64,000 bases of DNA, from the NCBI GenBank assembly GCA_029531795.1, contig JAPEIS010000007.1:620001-684000 (forward strand), written 5' to 3'. Within the stretch, counting starts at the first letter, position 1. The number at the start of each line of letters is the position of its first letter. Below, in pieces: positions 1-10,103 of the stretch. Origin of the DNA: Sclerotinia nivalis. Taxonomy: Eukaryota; Ascomycota; Leotiomycetes; Helotiales; Sclerotiniaceae. Under the pieces are notes generated by a model. The model searched no databases and was not told the origin of the DNA. It saw only the letters and a program-made list of their open reading frames with translations. The translations under genes and the position numbers were made by a program.

Positions 1-1
1 A

Positions 2-70
2 AGCCATAACTACATGATCGGAGGAGCATTTGCGGCGTTTGCGGATACCATACAGAACCACTTCTCATAA
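2..70 (+). CDS. C-terminal end of an unidentified gene (partial)
   Basis: An open frame enters from the left edge and ends at a TAA at 68-70, giving about 22 residues. They are small and hydrophobic (a GGAFAAFA core) and end in NHFS. This looks like the last exon of a gene that begins outside the window, possibly ending near a membrane segment. The tail is too short to name a family. The reading frame could be fortuitous, but composition and the immediate change to non-coding DNA support a real terminus. Confidence 0.4.
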   Translation, partial: SHNYMIGGAFAAFADTIQNHFS

Positions 71-1130
71 GACTTTTCCTAGCTTCCTACTTTCCTTTTT
101 GTGTTTCTTTTGTTGATCACCACAACGCTTAGAAATTGATTAGAAATTAAAGAGTGATTGGCCATGGATGAATGGATAAATTGATGGAGTCGTGGAGGAA
201 TGATATGGGATGATGGAGCTCTTTACAATGAAGTGAAGCAAGCTCATAATAGCAGAAGAAATCTCCTCTCTCTTTCTTCTGAGAACTGCAGATATCTGAT
301 GATAATTGAAAGAAAACAAATTTCCTTAGTGTTGATATAGAATCAATAGAACTGATAACAAAAAATATTACAAAATGAATTCAATTGAATTTGGTGAAAA
401 CCAGAGATTGAAGAGATGAGGTCGGAGGACAAATTTCAAGAGTTCCGACAGTTGCCGAGGATTATCCAGTTAATCCTTTGACTATCTTCAACAGCTCTAT
501 CTCCAAGTGGTATATATCTCACTGCCTGACACGACCTCAATCAAAGGGTGTTATTTGATATCATAGCCCCTTTTATCGCTTGAAGCTATAATGAATCTCC
601 GTGGTCTTGCGATTAGTATTGGAAGTGGTAGTAATGGTGTAAGCTCTCTATCAACTTTTCTGCCTCTATGATATGGATGATGGTGGATTTGTACATCACA
701 AACTCATGATGGAGCCCACACTCATAGCTCATGGGCCTGGGGACCTCCAAAGTTGTTGGACATTCAGAGCTTTTGGACTTGAGTATCTCAAGCTTCTTTC
801 CATAGATACGCACATGCTCCATAATCATGCAAAACCCTCACATGCACATGATATCGTATCAAGGCATCGTATATTACTTGACTAATAGCTCAATACAGGG
901 TCACAGTATATCTCGAATCCTTTCTGACCCTAATAAGGGCAAGTAAGTAAACTAAACCTCAATCCCCAAACAATCTTTTAACAATTGCCAGCTTGGCCGT
1001 TGCTCTCCTCCCCAGAGATCAACAAACCCTGCCCATAATCTGCACCACGATTCTCAAACAAACTCCCCGATCCCTTCTACAAACATGTCACATACACTAT
1101 AACTCTCAGATCTGCGAAAAACCTTCAAAG
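71..1130. other. Intergenic region, no supported gene
   Basis: Normal-composition DNA with several overlapping short frames on both strands and no recognisable protein family. It would hold the 3' UTR of the left-edge gene and the promoter and possible 5' exons of the small NUMOD1-like ORF. No RNA gene was recognised. Confidence 0.4.
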
Positions 1131-1451
1131 ATGTTCGCAATCCCGCCTCTTTCGAGTCCCTCCCCGTGGGCCTCTCTATCTTCACCATCAGCACCAATAG
1201 CACGGCGCCATGCACAGACACGGTCTTTCAAGTCTATTGCGAAGCCCTCTACGCCAATACCCAAACCTATATACGTCTATGAAAAATCTTCAATGCCAAA
1301 CGCTCAGGGAAAAAATCAGTGGCAGCTGATAGGTAGTTTTGTTTCATCTAAAAGAGCAGCGATATTCCTGGGTTTAAGTCCCGCCGAGCTTCAGAATTAT
1401 GGCACCTCAGGAGCAGTATATAAAGAACATTACAAGTTTTCTTACAAATAG
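1131..1451 (+). CDS. Small protein with NUMOD1-like domain (nuclear, possibly mitochondrially targeted)
   Basis: The ORF encodes 106 residues from the ATG at 1131; the same frame is open upstream, but without an earlier ATG. Residues about 1-45 are rich in S, P, A and R with no acidic residue, as in a mitochondrial presequence. Residues about 46-105 match the NUMOD1 layout: a KPIYVYE start, a WQLIGSF strand, a helix-turn-helix-like stretch SSKRAAIFLGLS, then Y..SG.VYK..YKFSY. NUMOD1 is a DNA-binding module usually attached to GIY-YIG or HNH homing endonucleases encoded in fungal mitochondrial introns. No nuclease part is visible here. It could be a transferred mitochondrial fragment (NUMT) that gained expression, or a decayed remnant. 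Upstream exons cannot be excluded. The domain call is by motif memory, not a profile search. Confidence 0.55.
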   Translation: MFAIPPLSSPSPWASLSSPSAPIARRHAQTRSFKSIAKPSTPIPKPIYVYEKSSMPNAQGKNQWQLIGSFVSSKRAAIFLGLSPAELQNYGTSGAVYKEHYKFSYK

Positions 1452-2267
1452 TCACTGGCTATTTTCTCTCAATTCAAATCCCCGTCAGAATTCTGTTTGA
1501 TTATCACGTTGATGAACTTCTTGGATTAAAGGCAAGCAAAATGGAACTATCATCTTCATCGGGACGACGGCGGCTGTTTATAGATGATGCAAAGTCACGG
1601 AATCGAGAGTAATGGCTAGGTTGGTCGGCGGCAGGTATACGAGGAAAGGCGATGCGTATGATGCATTAGATTGCAAAATTAAGGATTGAGAACCAGCTTG
1701 GGTGGCTCTTAAGGTTAGAAGAGTGCGATTTCCAATGTGGTACGTTATTTCACCATATTGTTAGTACATCGCTGTAAGATCTGTAGTAAGTCGAACACTC
1801 GGCAGGAATGATTGAGTTTTCACTCATGAGTATACATACTACCTGCTGTGGATAACACAATGCTGATTTTTTAGTGTATGTATGTAGGAAAAACAAACTT
1901 ATGATTGAGTGGGCAAGAGCTAGTACTAAGTTATTATTTAAAAATACGATTCAGTGTAAAGTCTGCAGTAATGCTGGAACATTAAAACTATATCAAAAAA
2001 TACTTACTGCCCTTTTGATTTGCCGGCCTTGAGACAGCTAGATCAAATTTACTGATCTCCACGACGCACCTAAGATATGTAAGATCTTACAGAATTTCCA
2101 ATGGCTCAAGCTATCACAATTCGGCAATCATTGATAGATTTTAATAAATTCTCAATCCCCATCCACCCATCCTTTTGATCCTGAACACAAAATTGTGGTA
2201 TTCATTCCCATGATATACATCGGACATCTATATGCCTTTTCCCTCCCCACTATCCAGTCCCTCCACT
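1452..2267. other. Intergenic region between NUMOD1-like ORF and MFS gene
   Basis: No coding sequence is supported. The rightmost part should contain the 3' UTR of the minus-strand MFS gene ending at 2268. The tract is moderately AT-rich after about 1,900. Confidence 0.4.
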
Positions 2268-4407
2268 CTACTTCATTGCCAAGCCCCTCCTAACCTCCGA
2301 GCTAACGCCCTTACTACTCCCTACCATAGTTCCCCGCTCTACCTCATCATCCAAATCTCTCAAATCCAAGCCGGTACTTCCACCCATCTGTCCCATGAGC
2401 CCCTGTCTCTCAGCAGCAACGCCCTCCCCTCTTTCCCTCTGATTCTCCCTCATCAATCCTCGCATCTCAACTTCCTCCATATATTCTTCTTCCCCTTGCG
2501 GAAAGATCTCATGACCACTTCCCTCATAAACCCACATTGCAGTAACACAGCCCGCCGCAGCCACCACCGCCGTCTCCCACCACGCCCATCCTACCACTCC
2601 CCGTTCCAATCCCTTTCCGTACCAAATCCCGCCGACCACCGGTCCCACCGTGCGGAAACCCGCTGACACCGATTGTCCAATCCCATGTATCGTACCCAGA
2701 ACAGAGGGATGGGGCGAGCAATTATTCAACAAGATAATGGTGGCGGGAAGGGTAAATGTTCTCGCCGAAACAGCAAGTAAAAGCACAAAAAAAATTCCAA
2801 TCCAAATAGCAGGTCCGGCAGCTGGTTCTGGCGCCGACGTGCTAGAAGGTAATACTGTCAAATATGGGGCAAAGAAATAAGCGACGGGAAATAAGATGAG
2901 GAAAAATCGAAAACAAAGGAGAGTACCAAGTCTTGCATGTACAGACGGATAAAGGAGAACCTGTAGAGCCATGCCTAAGACGCCGAGAATGGATGTCGCA
3001 AAACCAACAGTGGCTGCAGGCATACCGAGACCGCCTGTGAATACAAAAGGAAGGGATCGAGAATCGGTGGAGGTAGGTCGAGGGGTCGAGAGGAAGAGCG
3101 ACCAGATATTTGTGAAGGCTCCAAGATGGAAATCGAAAAAGGCGCCGGTGATGAGGGTGAAGATTACATTTTTGGTCCAGATGCGATTAAAGGGTAATTT
3201 GTTGGCGGCGGGACGAGTGATTGATTTAGGATCCGAGTTATCGAGGCTATCAGTTGAGGTCTCGAGATGAAAGTAGTCAACCGGAGCCACGATAGTTCCA
3301 AAACCTATCGATTGTTTAATACGATTCATGAGGCTAATTCCGTAATCAAATTGGCCACGTGCTGAAGGAAGAGTCTATGATAGACGCCAAAAGTTAGGAT
3401 CGCGTATTCAGAGATGTGGGGGTGGAGACATCGAAATATATGCCATGACAAGAGCACGCACCTCTTCTAGTCCCAGGAACACGATGGCGCCGGTAGTTAC
3501 TAAGAAGACGGCATTGAGAATGCCAGGAAGAGCATAGGGATATGACTGAAGCCACTCAAATCCGAATGCAGCTTGGTCACCGAAAAGACCGGGGAGTGTC
3601 ATTGCTGGATCGGCAAGTAATCCACCCATGACTATGAGCAATATTAGTACATGATGGTGTGATTGCTCTAATACTATATACACATACCTGGACCCAATAT
3701 ACCAGCCACGTTGAAACTCATAGGTAAGATCAAAAATGCTCGAGATTGATATTTCTTTTCTTTGGTAAACTCTGCAACCATGGTACGTCTAATCAAAAAG
3801 GTTTAGCTATTATAGACTTGAAGATAGAGGATCTATGTACTAACATAATTCCAACAGTACCATTGATAGCACCACCAAAAGCTCGAAATAGAGCAGCTTG
3901 CCAGAATGTCGTCGAGAATCCATATCCCATACACGAGATGGCTGTTCCAACCAATCCAATCATCAAAACCATTTTTCTCCCCCAGGTATCAGCGGCCTTA
4001 CCCCATAGTACCGCAGTACAGACCTGAGCCCCAGTGAAGCACCCTTGCAGTATCCCCGCCTGCGACGAGATAGCAGCATCAGATAAACCCGAATCAAAAC
4101 TTTTCAATTGATAGAACATATAAGCTTGCAACGAAGCAACTTGTAAGAAATCTACCAATCTAGAAAAGAAGAGAATGGCTAATTGATCTTTCCGCGGTAA
4201 TGACATCCAGGTCACTGCTTGCGGTCTGGGACCAGATGCTTCCGAATCGGGTTCTGAAGAAGTACTACATCGTGATTCGAAGGTCTCACGTGGGGATGGA
4301 GGCACGAGAGAGGTGTGTCGGTGATGGAAACCACTTACCCCTCTATGCTCGGTTAGGGACGGTGACCATAACGGCGTTGGAAAGTTGGTCTTCTCCGACA
4401 TAGTCAT
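2268..4407 (-). CDS. MFS transporter, four exons
   Basis: Predicted exons are 4407-3845, 3788-3688, 3631-3462 and 3374-2268, joining in frame to 646 residues. The three introns are 56, 56 and 87 nt with GTTAGT, GTATGT and GTGCGT donors and AG acceptors, and the joins restore a continuous family-like sequence (for example GTVGI-IRTMVAE and GP-VMGGLLADP). Residues 1-70 are a Ser/Pro-rich cytosolic tail. The first membrane segment starts near residue 74 (DQLAILFFSRLVDF), and the MFS loop motif GKAADTWGRK lies at about 136-145. More membrane segments follow in exons 2-4, and the tail of about 110 residues is charged and Glu/Gly-rich. The family belongs to the drug:H+ antiporter-like fungal MFS proteins that carry a KEKKYQSRAF loop. 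The substrate cannot be read from sequence. It is divergent with the arylsulfotransferase-like gene across about 1.6 kb. Confidence 0.88.
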
Positions 4408-5980
4408 TAATTTTCATCCAAAGATTTTTATGTATAAAAAAATGATAAAACAAAACAAAACCCCCAAAAGTCATGGAAATAATCAACCAAGCTAAAAAAT
4501 GAACGGTACAAATCAACAACCAAAAAAAGAAGAGCAAGAAGTTAGATTGGAAGATTGGAAGAAATCGGGCGGCTCAAGCCAAGTAGCCAAATGGATGCTG
4601 AAGAAAGGAAAGAACGGAAGAGGGATGGATCATAGAGGGAAGGTGCAGGCCAAGAAGAGATCAAAATCTACCGTTTGATCTCCATCAATCAAACATTTTG
4701 GAAGTCTCTAATCGGAGTCACTACTCTTTTTCCTCGTGGAAAGTTAGAGTTCTCCTTGTGCCTTATCCTTGTTGGGGGTGGGGAAATGTGTGCGTATGGG
4801 ATATACATCATCATCAATCTCAATATAATGCTTGCCCCATATCTTTGTAGGTGAGGTCGCGCTCTGAACAAAATGGTTAGTTGTATTCATGATCCACCTA
4901 AGATCCCAACTTTCCAACTTCCCGAGCCTTTCCAAATTATGCTCTCGACTATCTCTCGGTTGGACGATTATCAAACAAGAACCAAAAATGGGAACCAGGG
5001 ATCAGTATAAAATCACCAGATACACAAGGACATAAATAGTGCAAGGGGCAAGGCAATTCAAAAATGACACCGATGATCGGGAAGAAGGTCAAGGGTTGAC
5101 TACGTTTGAATTCCCCACTGACTGCTAAACCCCCATGTAAACTTGGCATGTAGTATAATATTGAACCATTGGGGATTCTGGATTCGAGGGACTTTTCAGA
5201 GCTTCGATGAATGAAGACTGGTCGAATTGTCAATGCACCCACCCACTCTAGAGGAGACGACCAGAATATGTACCCAGAATATTGAGTTATCTCAATTAAA
5301 TTGAGCGATTAAAATTAAACGATTTGATTTTTGGTTGTTTCCAAGCGCGACGGCAAGCGCCCACCCGAAAAGTCTTGGCGCGTCGCGTCGCAATTTAACT
5401 CTGCCCATTGTCCATGTCCCCCTTGTCGTCTTGTCGTCTTGTCGTTTCCAGGAAATCTTTTTATTCCTTCCGGTACGAGTAATGGCATTATGATTAATTC
5501 ATTAATTACACCAAACCACAAATCATGAAACGGGTTAGAAACCTGAAATGAATCTTTTCCGGGAAGCATTATTTCATCCATACACGTCTACGTCAATTGT
5601 GCATATCCTAGACCCATAGACATGTTTCTATACCCTCACCAGAGACTACTTCGTCCGTACTGCTCGAAATGCTTCTTCTTCCTTCACAACGACAGCCTTC
5701 GAGTGTTGCTCCTAAGTTCTGAGTTCTGAGTTCTAAGTTCTTAACCTCCAAAAGTTACAATAACCCTTCGACCCCCCCTTCTCTCCCCCCCAACATACAG
5801 ATGGTGGCAGTTGATCTTCTTTTCATGCTATTAAAGTATTTCTGGCTGTCGATTGCTACTATATCCTAGTAGGTTTTGATCTGATCACTTCCTCTTGTAA
5901 ATTATTTATTCATTTGCAAAGTCTCATGAGCAAATGACATACATCTTTTTATTCTCTTGTTGCTATTGAGTCAGGTTAAC
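4408..5980. promoter_or_regulatory. Divergent intergenic region with both promoters
   Basis: This 1.57-kb stretch separates the starts of the minus-strand MFS gene and the plus-strand arylsulfotransferase-like gene, so both promoters should lie here. It contains C/T-rich tracts near 5,400-5,450 and 5,755-5,800 (common near fungal transcription starts) and a thrice-repeated TTCTGAG/TTCTAAG motif near 5,715-5,740. No conserved short ORF was found. Confidence 0.4.
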
Positions 5981-7850
5981 ATGGGCTTGGAAATACTGTC
6001 GTTGTTTTCTCTTCTCACCCTTCTCTTACCTATCCTCACTGTTGCTGAGATAGGCCCTTTTTATGGCGATGATGCTTTCGATGCTGGTAGCTATGGGTCA
6101 TATCCAATCCATACCTATATGTCAACCGATGTCGTTTCCCCGCGTTTGAATATGTTACGGTCAAGTACACTATGTCGAAATTATTTATATTGGGTATTGA
6201 GTCCTCGAGGGAGATCCATTAGTGATCCAGGTCCAATGATTTTGGATTCAGCAGGAAATTTGATTTGGACCAAGGGAGGTTACGATCAAGTCTATAATCT
6301 TCAGGTTCAAGATTTTTTGGGGGAAAAGTATTTGACCTTCTGGGCTGGAACCGATGCTGTGCAGGGACATGGCGCGGGGAGTTATTATATGGTCAGTATA
6401 TGTTGTGTCGAACGCATCTATTTTGGTTTATGCTGACGTGCGTAGCTCGATAAAAATTATAGGGAGGTTCATAAAGTCGTTGCGGCAAACGGTCTCGCGG
6501 GCGATTTGCACGATTTTACAATCACCAAAAACGGCACTGCCTTGATTACAATCTACGACGTTGTGGTAGCCGATTTATCATATGCTGGAATACCTCAAGG
6601 GTATGTTTGGGATTGTGTTATACAGGAAATCGATTTGGCTTCCGGTGAACTCGTGTTCCAATGGAGAGCGGCAGAGCATTATCCTGTCTCTGATACATAT
6701 AGAGATCTGCCAGAGGGAGATGGAGGAGCAAACTCTGCCTTCGATTTCTTTCACATAAACAGTATCGATAAGGATCCCAAAGGCAACTTCCTCATTTCCA
6801 GCAGATATTTTCACTCTCTGACCTATTTAAATGGTACCACTGGGGATATTATCTGGATTCTGGGAGGCAAGAAAAATATGTTCAAAGATCTTTCCGGTGG
6901 ACTAGCTACCAATTTCGCATATCAACACGATGCCCGCTGGCGCCACAATCGCACCGCCATTTCCTTATTCGACAATGCAGGTGATGATTCTCATCCAGGA
7001 AATGCTACCCGTGGGCTTCTCGTCTCCCTCGATGAGATCAACATGACAGTAGAGGTCATTCGTGAGTACATGAATCCTAACGGTATCCGTGCCATCTCAC
7101 AAGGAAATCTTCAAATGCTGGACGACGGCCACGTAATCATGGGTTATGGGAACACTGGCGCATTCACCGAGTACGATACCAATGGAACCGCTATTTGCGA
7201 TGTACATTTTGGACCACAAAGTAGTTTTGGAGCTGGAGAAGTCCAATCATATCGGACCTTTAAATTCGATTGGCACGGATGGCCCACGACCGACCCCGAC
7301 GTCCGCATATTGGTCAATGGAGACGATTGGTTGAGTTTTTATGTGAGTTGGAATGGAGCAACGGAAGTTACGAAATGGTTATTACAAGGGGCTGATGAGC
7401 CTGAAGCGGAAGAGGAAGAGTGGGAAACTCTAGATTACGCGGACAAAACCACTTTTGAAACAGAGTTTGAAATTCACCGCATGTATCCAAGATACTTGAG
7501 GGTGAAGGGAATGGGGAGTTACAATAATGTGACAGGGGAGGAAGAGTTATTGGGGGTAAGTTTCCCGCTGGATGTGAATTTAGAAAAGGTAAGGCTGACT
7601 TTATCTTTTTTCTTGCTTTTAGGCTTCGGGTATCTTTAATGCTAATACTGGAACGCAGATTTGGTCGCTGAAGTCTATGAGATTGGAGAGGTCTAGTAGT
7701 TGGCCATTGCTGACGTTAATGGTGTTTGCGGGGGTTGCCGGGTTAGTGGTGGGAGTAAGGGAAGCGATGATTTGGAGGAGAAGGAAGAGAGGGCCTAGTT
7801 TATTGAGGTGGAGGCCTAGGGGTCTGGGGGTTCCATTGTTATCCGGGTAG
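5981..7850 (+). CDS. Arylsulfotransferase-like (ASST family, Arylsulfotran_2) membrane-anchored protein
   Basis: Exons are 5981-6391, 6446-7555 and 7623-7850, all phase 0, giving 582 residues. Introns of 54 nt (GTCAGT..TAG, branch TGCTGAC) and 67 nt (GTAAGT..TAG, branch GGCTGAC) are well formed. The ATG at 5981 gives a classic signal peptide (residues 1-22, Leu-rich). The body has the beta-propeller-type repeats of fungal arylsulfotransferases, including DLHDF near residue 155, an FDFFHINSID block, IIWILGGK, and FAYQHDARW, whose His is typical of the family. Several N-glycosylation sequons are present. The last exon adds a membrane helix (about 535-556) followed by RRRKR, so the protein is probably a type I membrane protein facing the secretory lumen or outside. 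Bacterial ASST moves sulfate between phenols; the fungal members have no settled substrate. It converges with a sulfotransferase-like gene downstream. Confidence 0.87.
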
Positions 7851-9180
7851 GGACGAGATTTGGGAAACGGAGCAAAACAGAGGTTGTTTGGAAACATTTG
7901 GGGGAGTTCTGGTCGAATTTTCTATTCTGCATATAAAACACACATTTTCAGGTCTTTGCTTGTTTGAACATTTTCCTCTTGGGAGAGAAGGGAGCCGCGG
8001 ATACCCATTGCATATACCCATGTAAATACCTACCAGTATTTTAGTACAAAATAAAATGAATGTACAATCCAAGTTTGAGCCAACCAATCAATACCTGACT
8101 GAGTACGCACCTCTGCGCCCCTATCTTCCCCAAAAGCATCGACATTTACAACTCCCACGCACAATCCATCAAGGATTATTCCCCAATGCCCCATCATCAT
8201 GATCCATTCTTGCAACAGCCCATGCGAATTATTACCCAAATGAGAACGACTCATGCACACGCAAAGCACAGACCAAGCCGAGTAAGTACGAATGAATCTT
8301 GGTCTAGTACCGGTATACTTTATTATTCGTCCTCTGGCCGCGTCACTTGAATTGGTACCCTTTTGTTTAATTTTCAAAGCGTTACGTAGAGATGAGAATC
8401 ATGTGCACAATGCACTCGATTGAAGAAGTATGCATGGTTTTGATCTGTCCGGTCTATTGGTTTCCATATTTGACCTGCTCGAGACCTTTGTATGTGCATT
8501 GTTGTGGAGATTGAATGGGATGGTATGAGAATGAAGACTGTCAAGACTCAAACACCTTGTCCACTTCCATTCCCAGTCCTCATATCCTTACGCGTTGATC
8601 TAGTTCTCGAATTCCCAAAGTTCATTCAGGCCCGAGAATTTAATCTTATCTTATCCATCTTTTCCCCTAATCCAGAACAGGGTACGCGTCCGTAATTTGG
8701 TTTTGAAGCTTCGTTTTGTGCGTGATAATGTGATATCTATCGATGATGTGAATTCTAGAGGGAAATATATATTTTCTATATATATTTTCTAGAGTATACA
8801 TTAAACAGTTTATTTATTACACAAAGATGAAAAACACAAGATACGATTCAATATATGTAAAGATGTATAAAATGCAGTAAGGTAAATAAATATCTATATA
8901 AATTTAGGGTTTCTAAAGAACAAGTGGAACGATTTCGAAGTGGAAAATATGCTATTTGGTATATACAACAGAAAAAAGTAACCCAACAAAAAGGCTAGAA
9001 TGTACAGTAAATGCCCAATACCCTACATATCCGTTCTAGCCAGAACCCAAACCCAATAATACTTTGCTTCTTTCTAAAAAGATATACAGTAACGCAAGCA
9101 ACCTTCCCCATCCCAATGTTTACCCATTCATACATCCTCTTTTCCGAAGTCTCGCCGTTGATCTCTCCATCATCCCTCAC
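7851..9180. other. Convergent intergenic region
   Basis: This lies between the stop of the arylsulfotransferase-like gene and the stop of the minus-strand sulfotransferase-like gene, so it should contain both 3' UTRs and polyadenylation sites. An AATAAA-like signal lies near 8,050. AT-rich low-complexity DNA with short ATATATTTTCTA repeats lies at about 8,765-8,800. No gene is supported. Confidence 0.4.
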
Positions 9181-10103
9181 CTACAACAGATTCCAAATCC
9201 TCATCAAACAAACATATGCCAACCCACAACCAACCACCATACAGACGTATCTAAACAACACATTCATCAATTGACATCTGTTTCTCCACCTCGATCGATC
9301 AATGAAATCATTGTTATCATTGACTTTGGGGAATGGTCTATCCTTAGGAACCGCCTCTCCCAAAAACTCGCACAATTTCTCCCATCCATCAGTAATCTTG
9401 TATTCCAGCAATTTGCCCTCGCCAGGTGGTCCCATTGCCTTCACAATATTCCTGACATTCTCATAATGTTGAGTATAAATCTGTTTTCCTTTATTTTCAA
9501 AATCGCCCTCGAAGAAACAATCGAAAAACTCTTGCAACATCGGTTTATACATGCTAGCAGCCCAATCCCATCCCTTGAGTTTTTCGAGCTCCCAATCGTT
9601 CACGCGCCAGTTTACCGTCTTGAGTGTAGATGCGTGCCATGAATCGACGTCGCGATTTGTGAGGATGATTTTGGCTTCGGGATATGCGGCGATGAGCTCA
9701 GGGGCGAAGGCTACGGCTGGCCAATCACAAACTGCTTGGCAGTGGCCCAGAAGTTGATCCCAGTCTGCGCGGGTGAAGGCGGGGCCGTTGTGGTATTTGG
9801 CGTCGAATGCATCGCGCCAGAGGAGACAGTCCGGTGGGTTTTCGATACTGGCTGACATCATGTGGTATGTGTCTACAAAGCCTAGTTCGCGCATTGCTGC
9901 TCTCATTGCTGTGGAATCTGTTAGTATTCTGTTTGCAGATGAAATTGGTTGAATGGGAACGAACATGCAGTTCCAGTTCTACCCAGCCCGAGAATGAGAA
10001 CTTTCATGGGGACTTTACGGCGGCAGTTTCGACGGTTGATGTCGGTGTCTGCCGTGAAGATATCCGTGATAGGTTTTGGTGTGTAAAGACGTGAGTTTGC
10101 CAT
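9181..10103 (-). CDS. PAPS-dependent sulfotransferase-like protein (Sulfotransfer_4 type)
   Basis: Two exons, 10103-9965 and 9908-9181, join to 288 residues. The 56-nt intron has a GTTCGT donor and CAG acceptor, and the splice rebuilds the P-loop (LGLGRTGTA-SMR). The start at 10103 is the first true ATG (MANSRLYTP). Residues about 34-50 carry the 5'-phosphosulfate-binding loop. TNRDVDSW at about 130-137 matches the 3'-phosphate-binding strand. ENPPDC, DWDQLLGHCQAVCDWPA and AYPEAKIILT are hallmarks of the fungal P-loop family often annotated as sulfotransferase or NAD-dependent epimerase. Residues about 262-285 form a C-terminal membrane helix, so it is probably tail-anchored facing the cytosol. 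The acceptor is unknown. It sits head-on to the arylsulfotransferase-like gene. Confidence 0.85.

Noticed and set aside
993..1130. N-terminal extension of the NUMOD1-like ORF beginning at a TTG at 993
   Set aside because: TTG is not an expected start in a fungal nuclear gene; the first ATG in frame is at 1131. The extension could still be part of an upstream exon.
2524..3270. Open frames on the plus strand and second minus frame over the MFS gene
   Set aside because: They overlap the well-supported MFS exons in other frames and show no domain.
9551..10094. Plus-strand frames across the sulfotransferase-like gene
   Set aside because: They are antisense shadows of a gene with a clear P-loop and splice junction.
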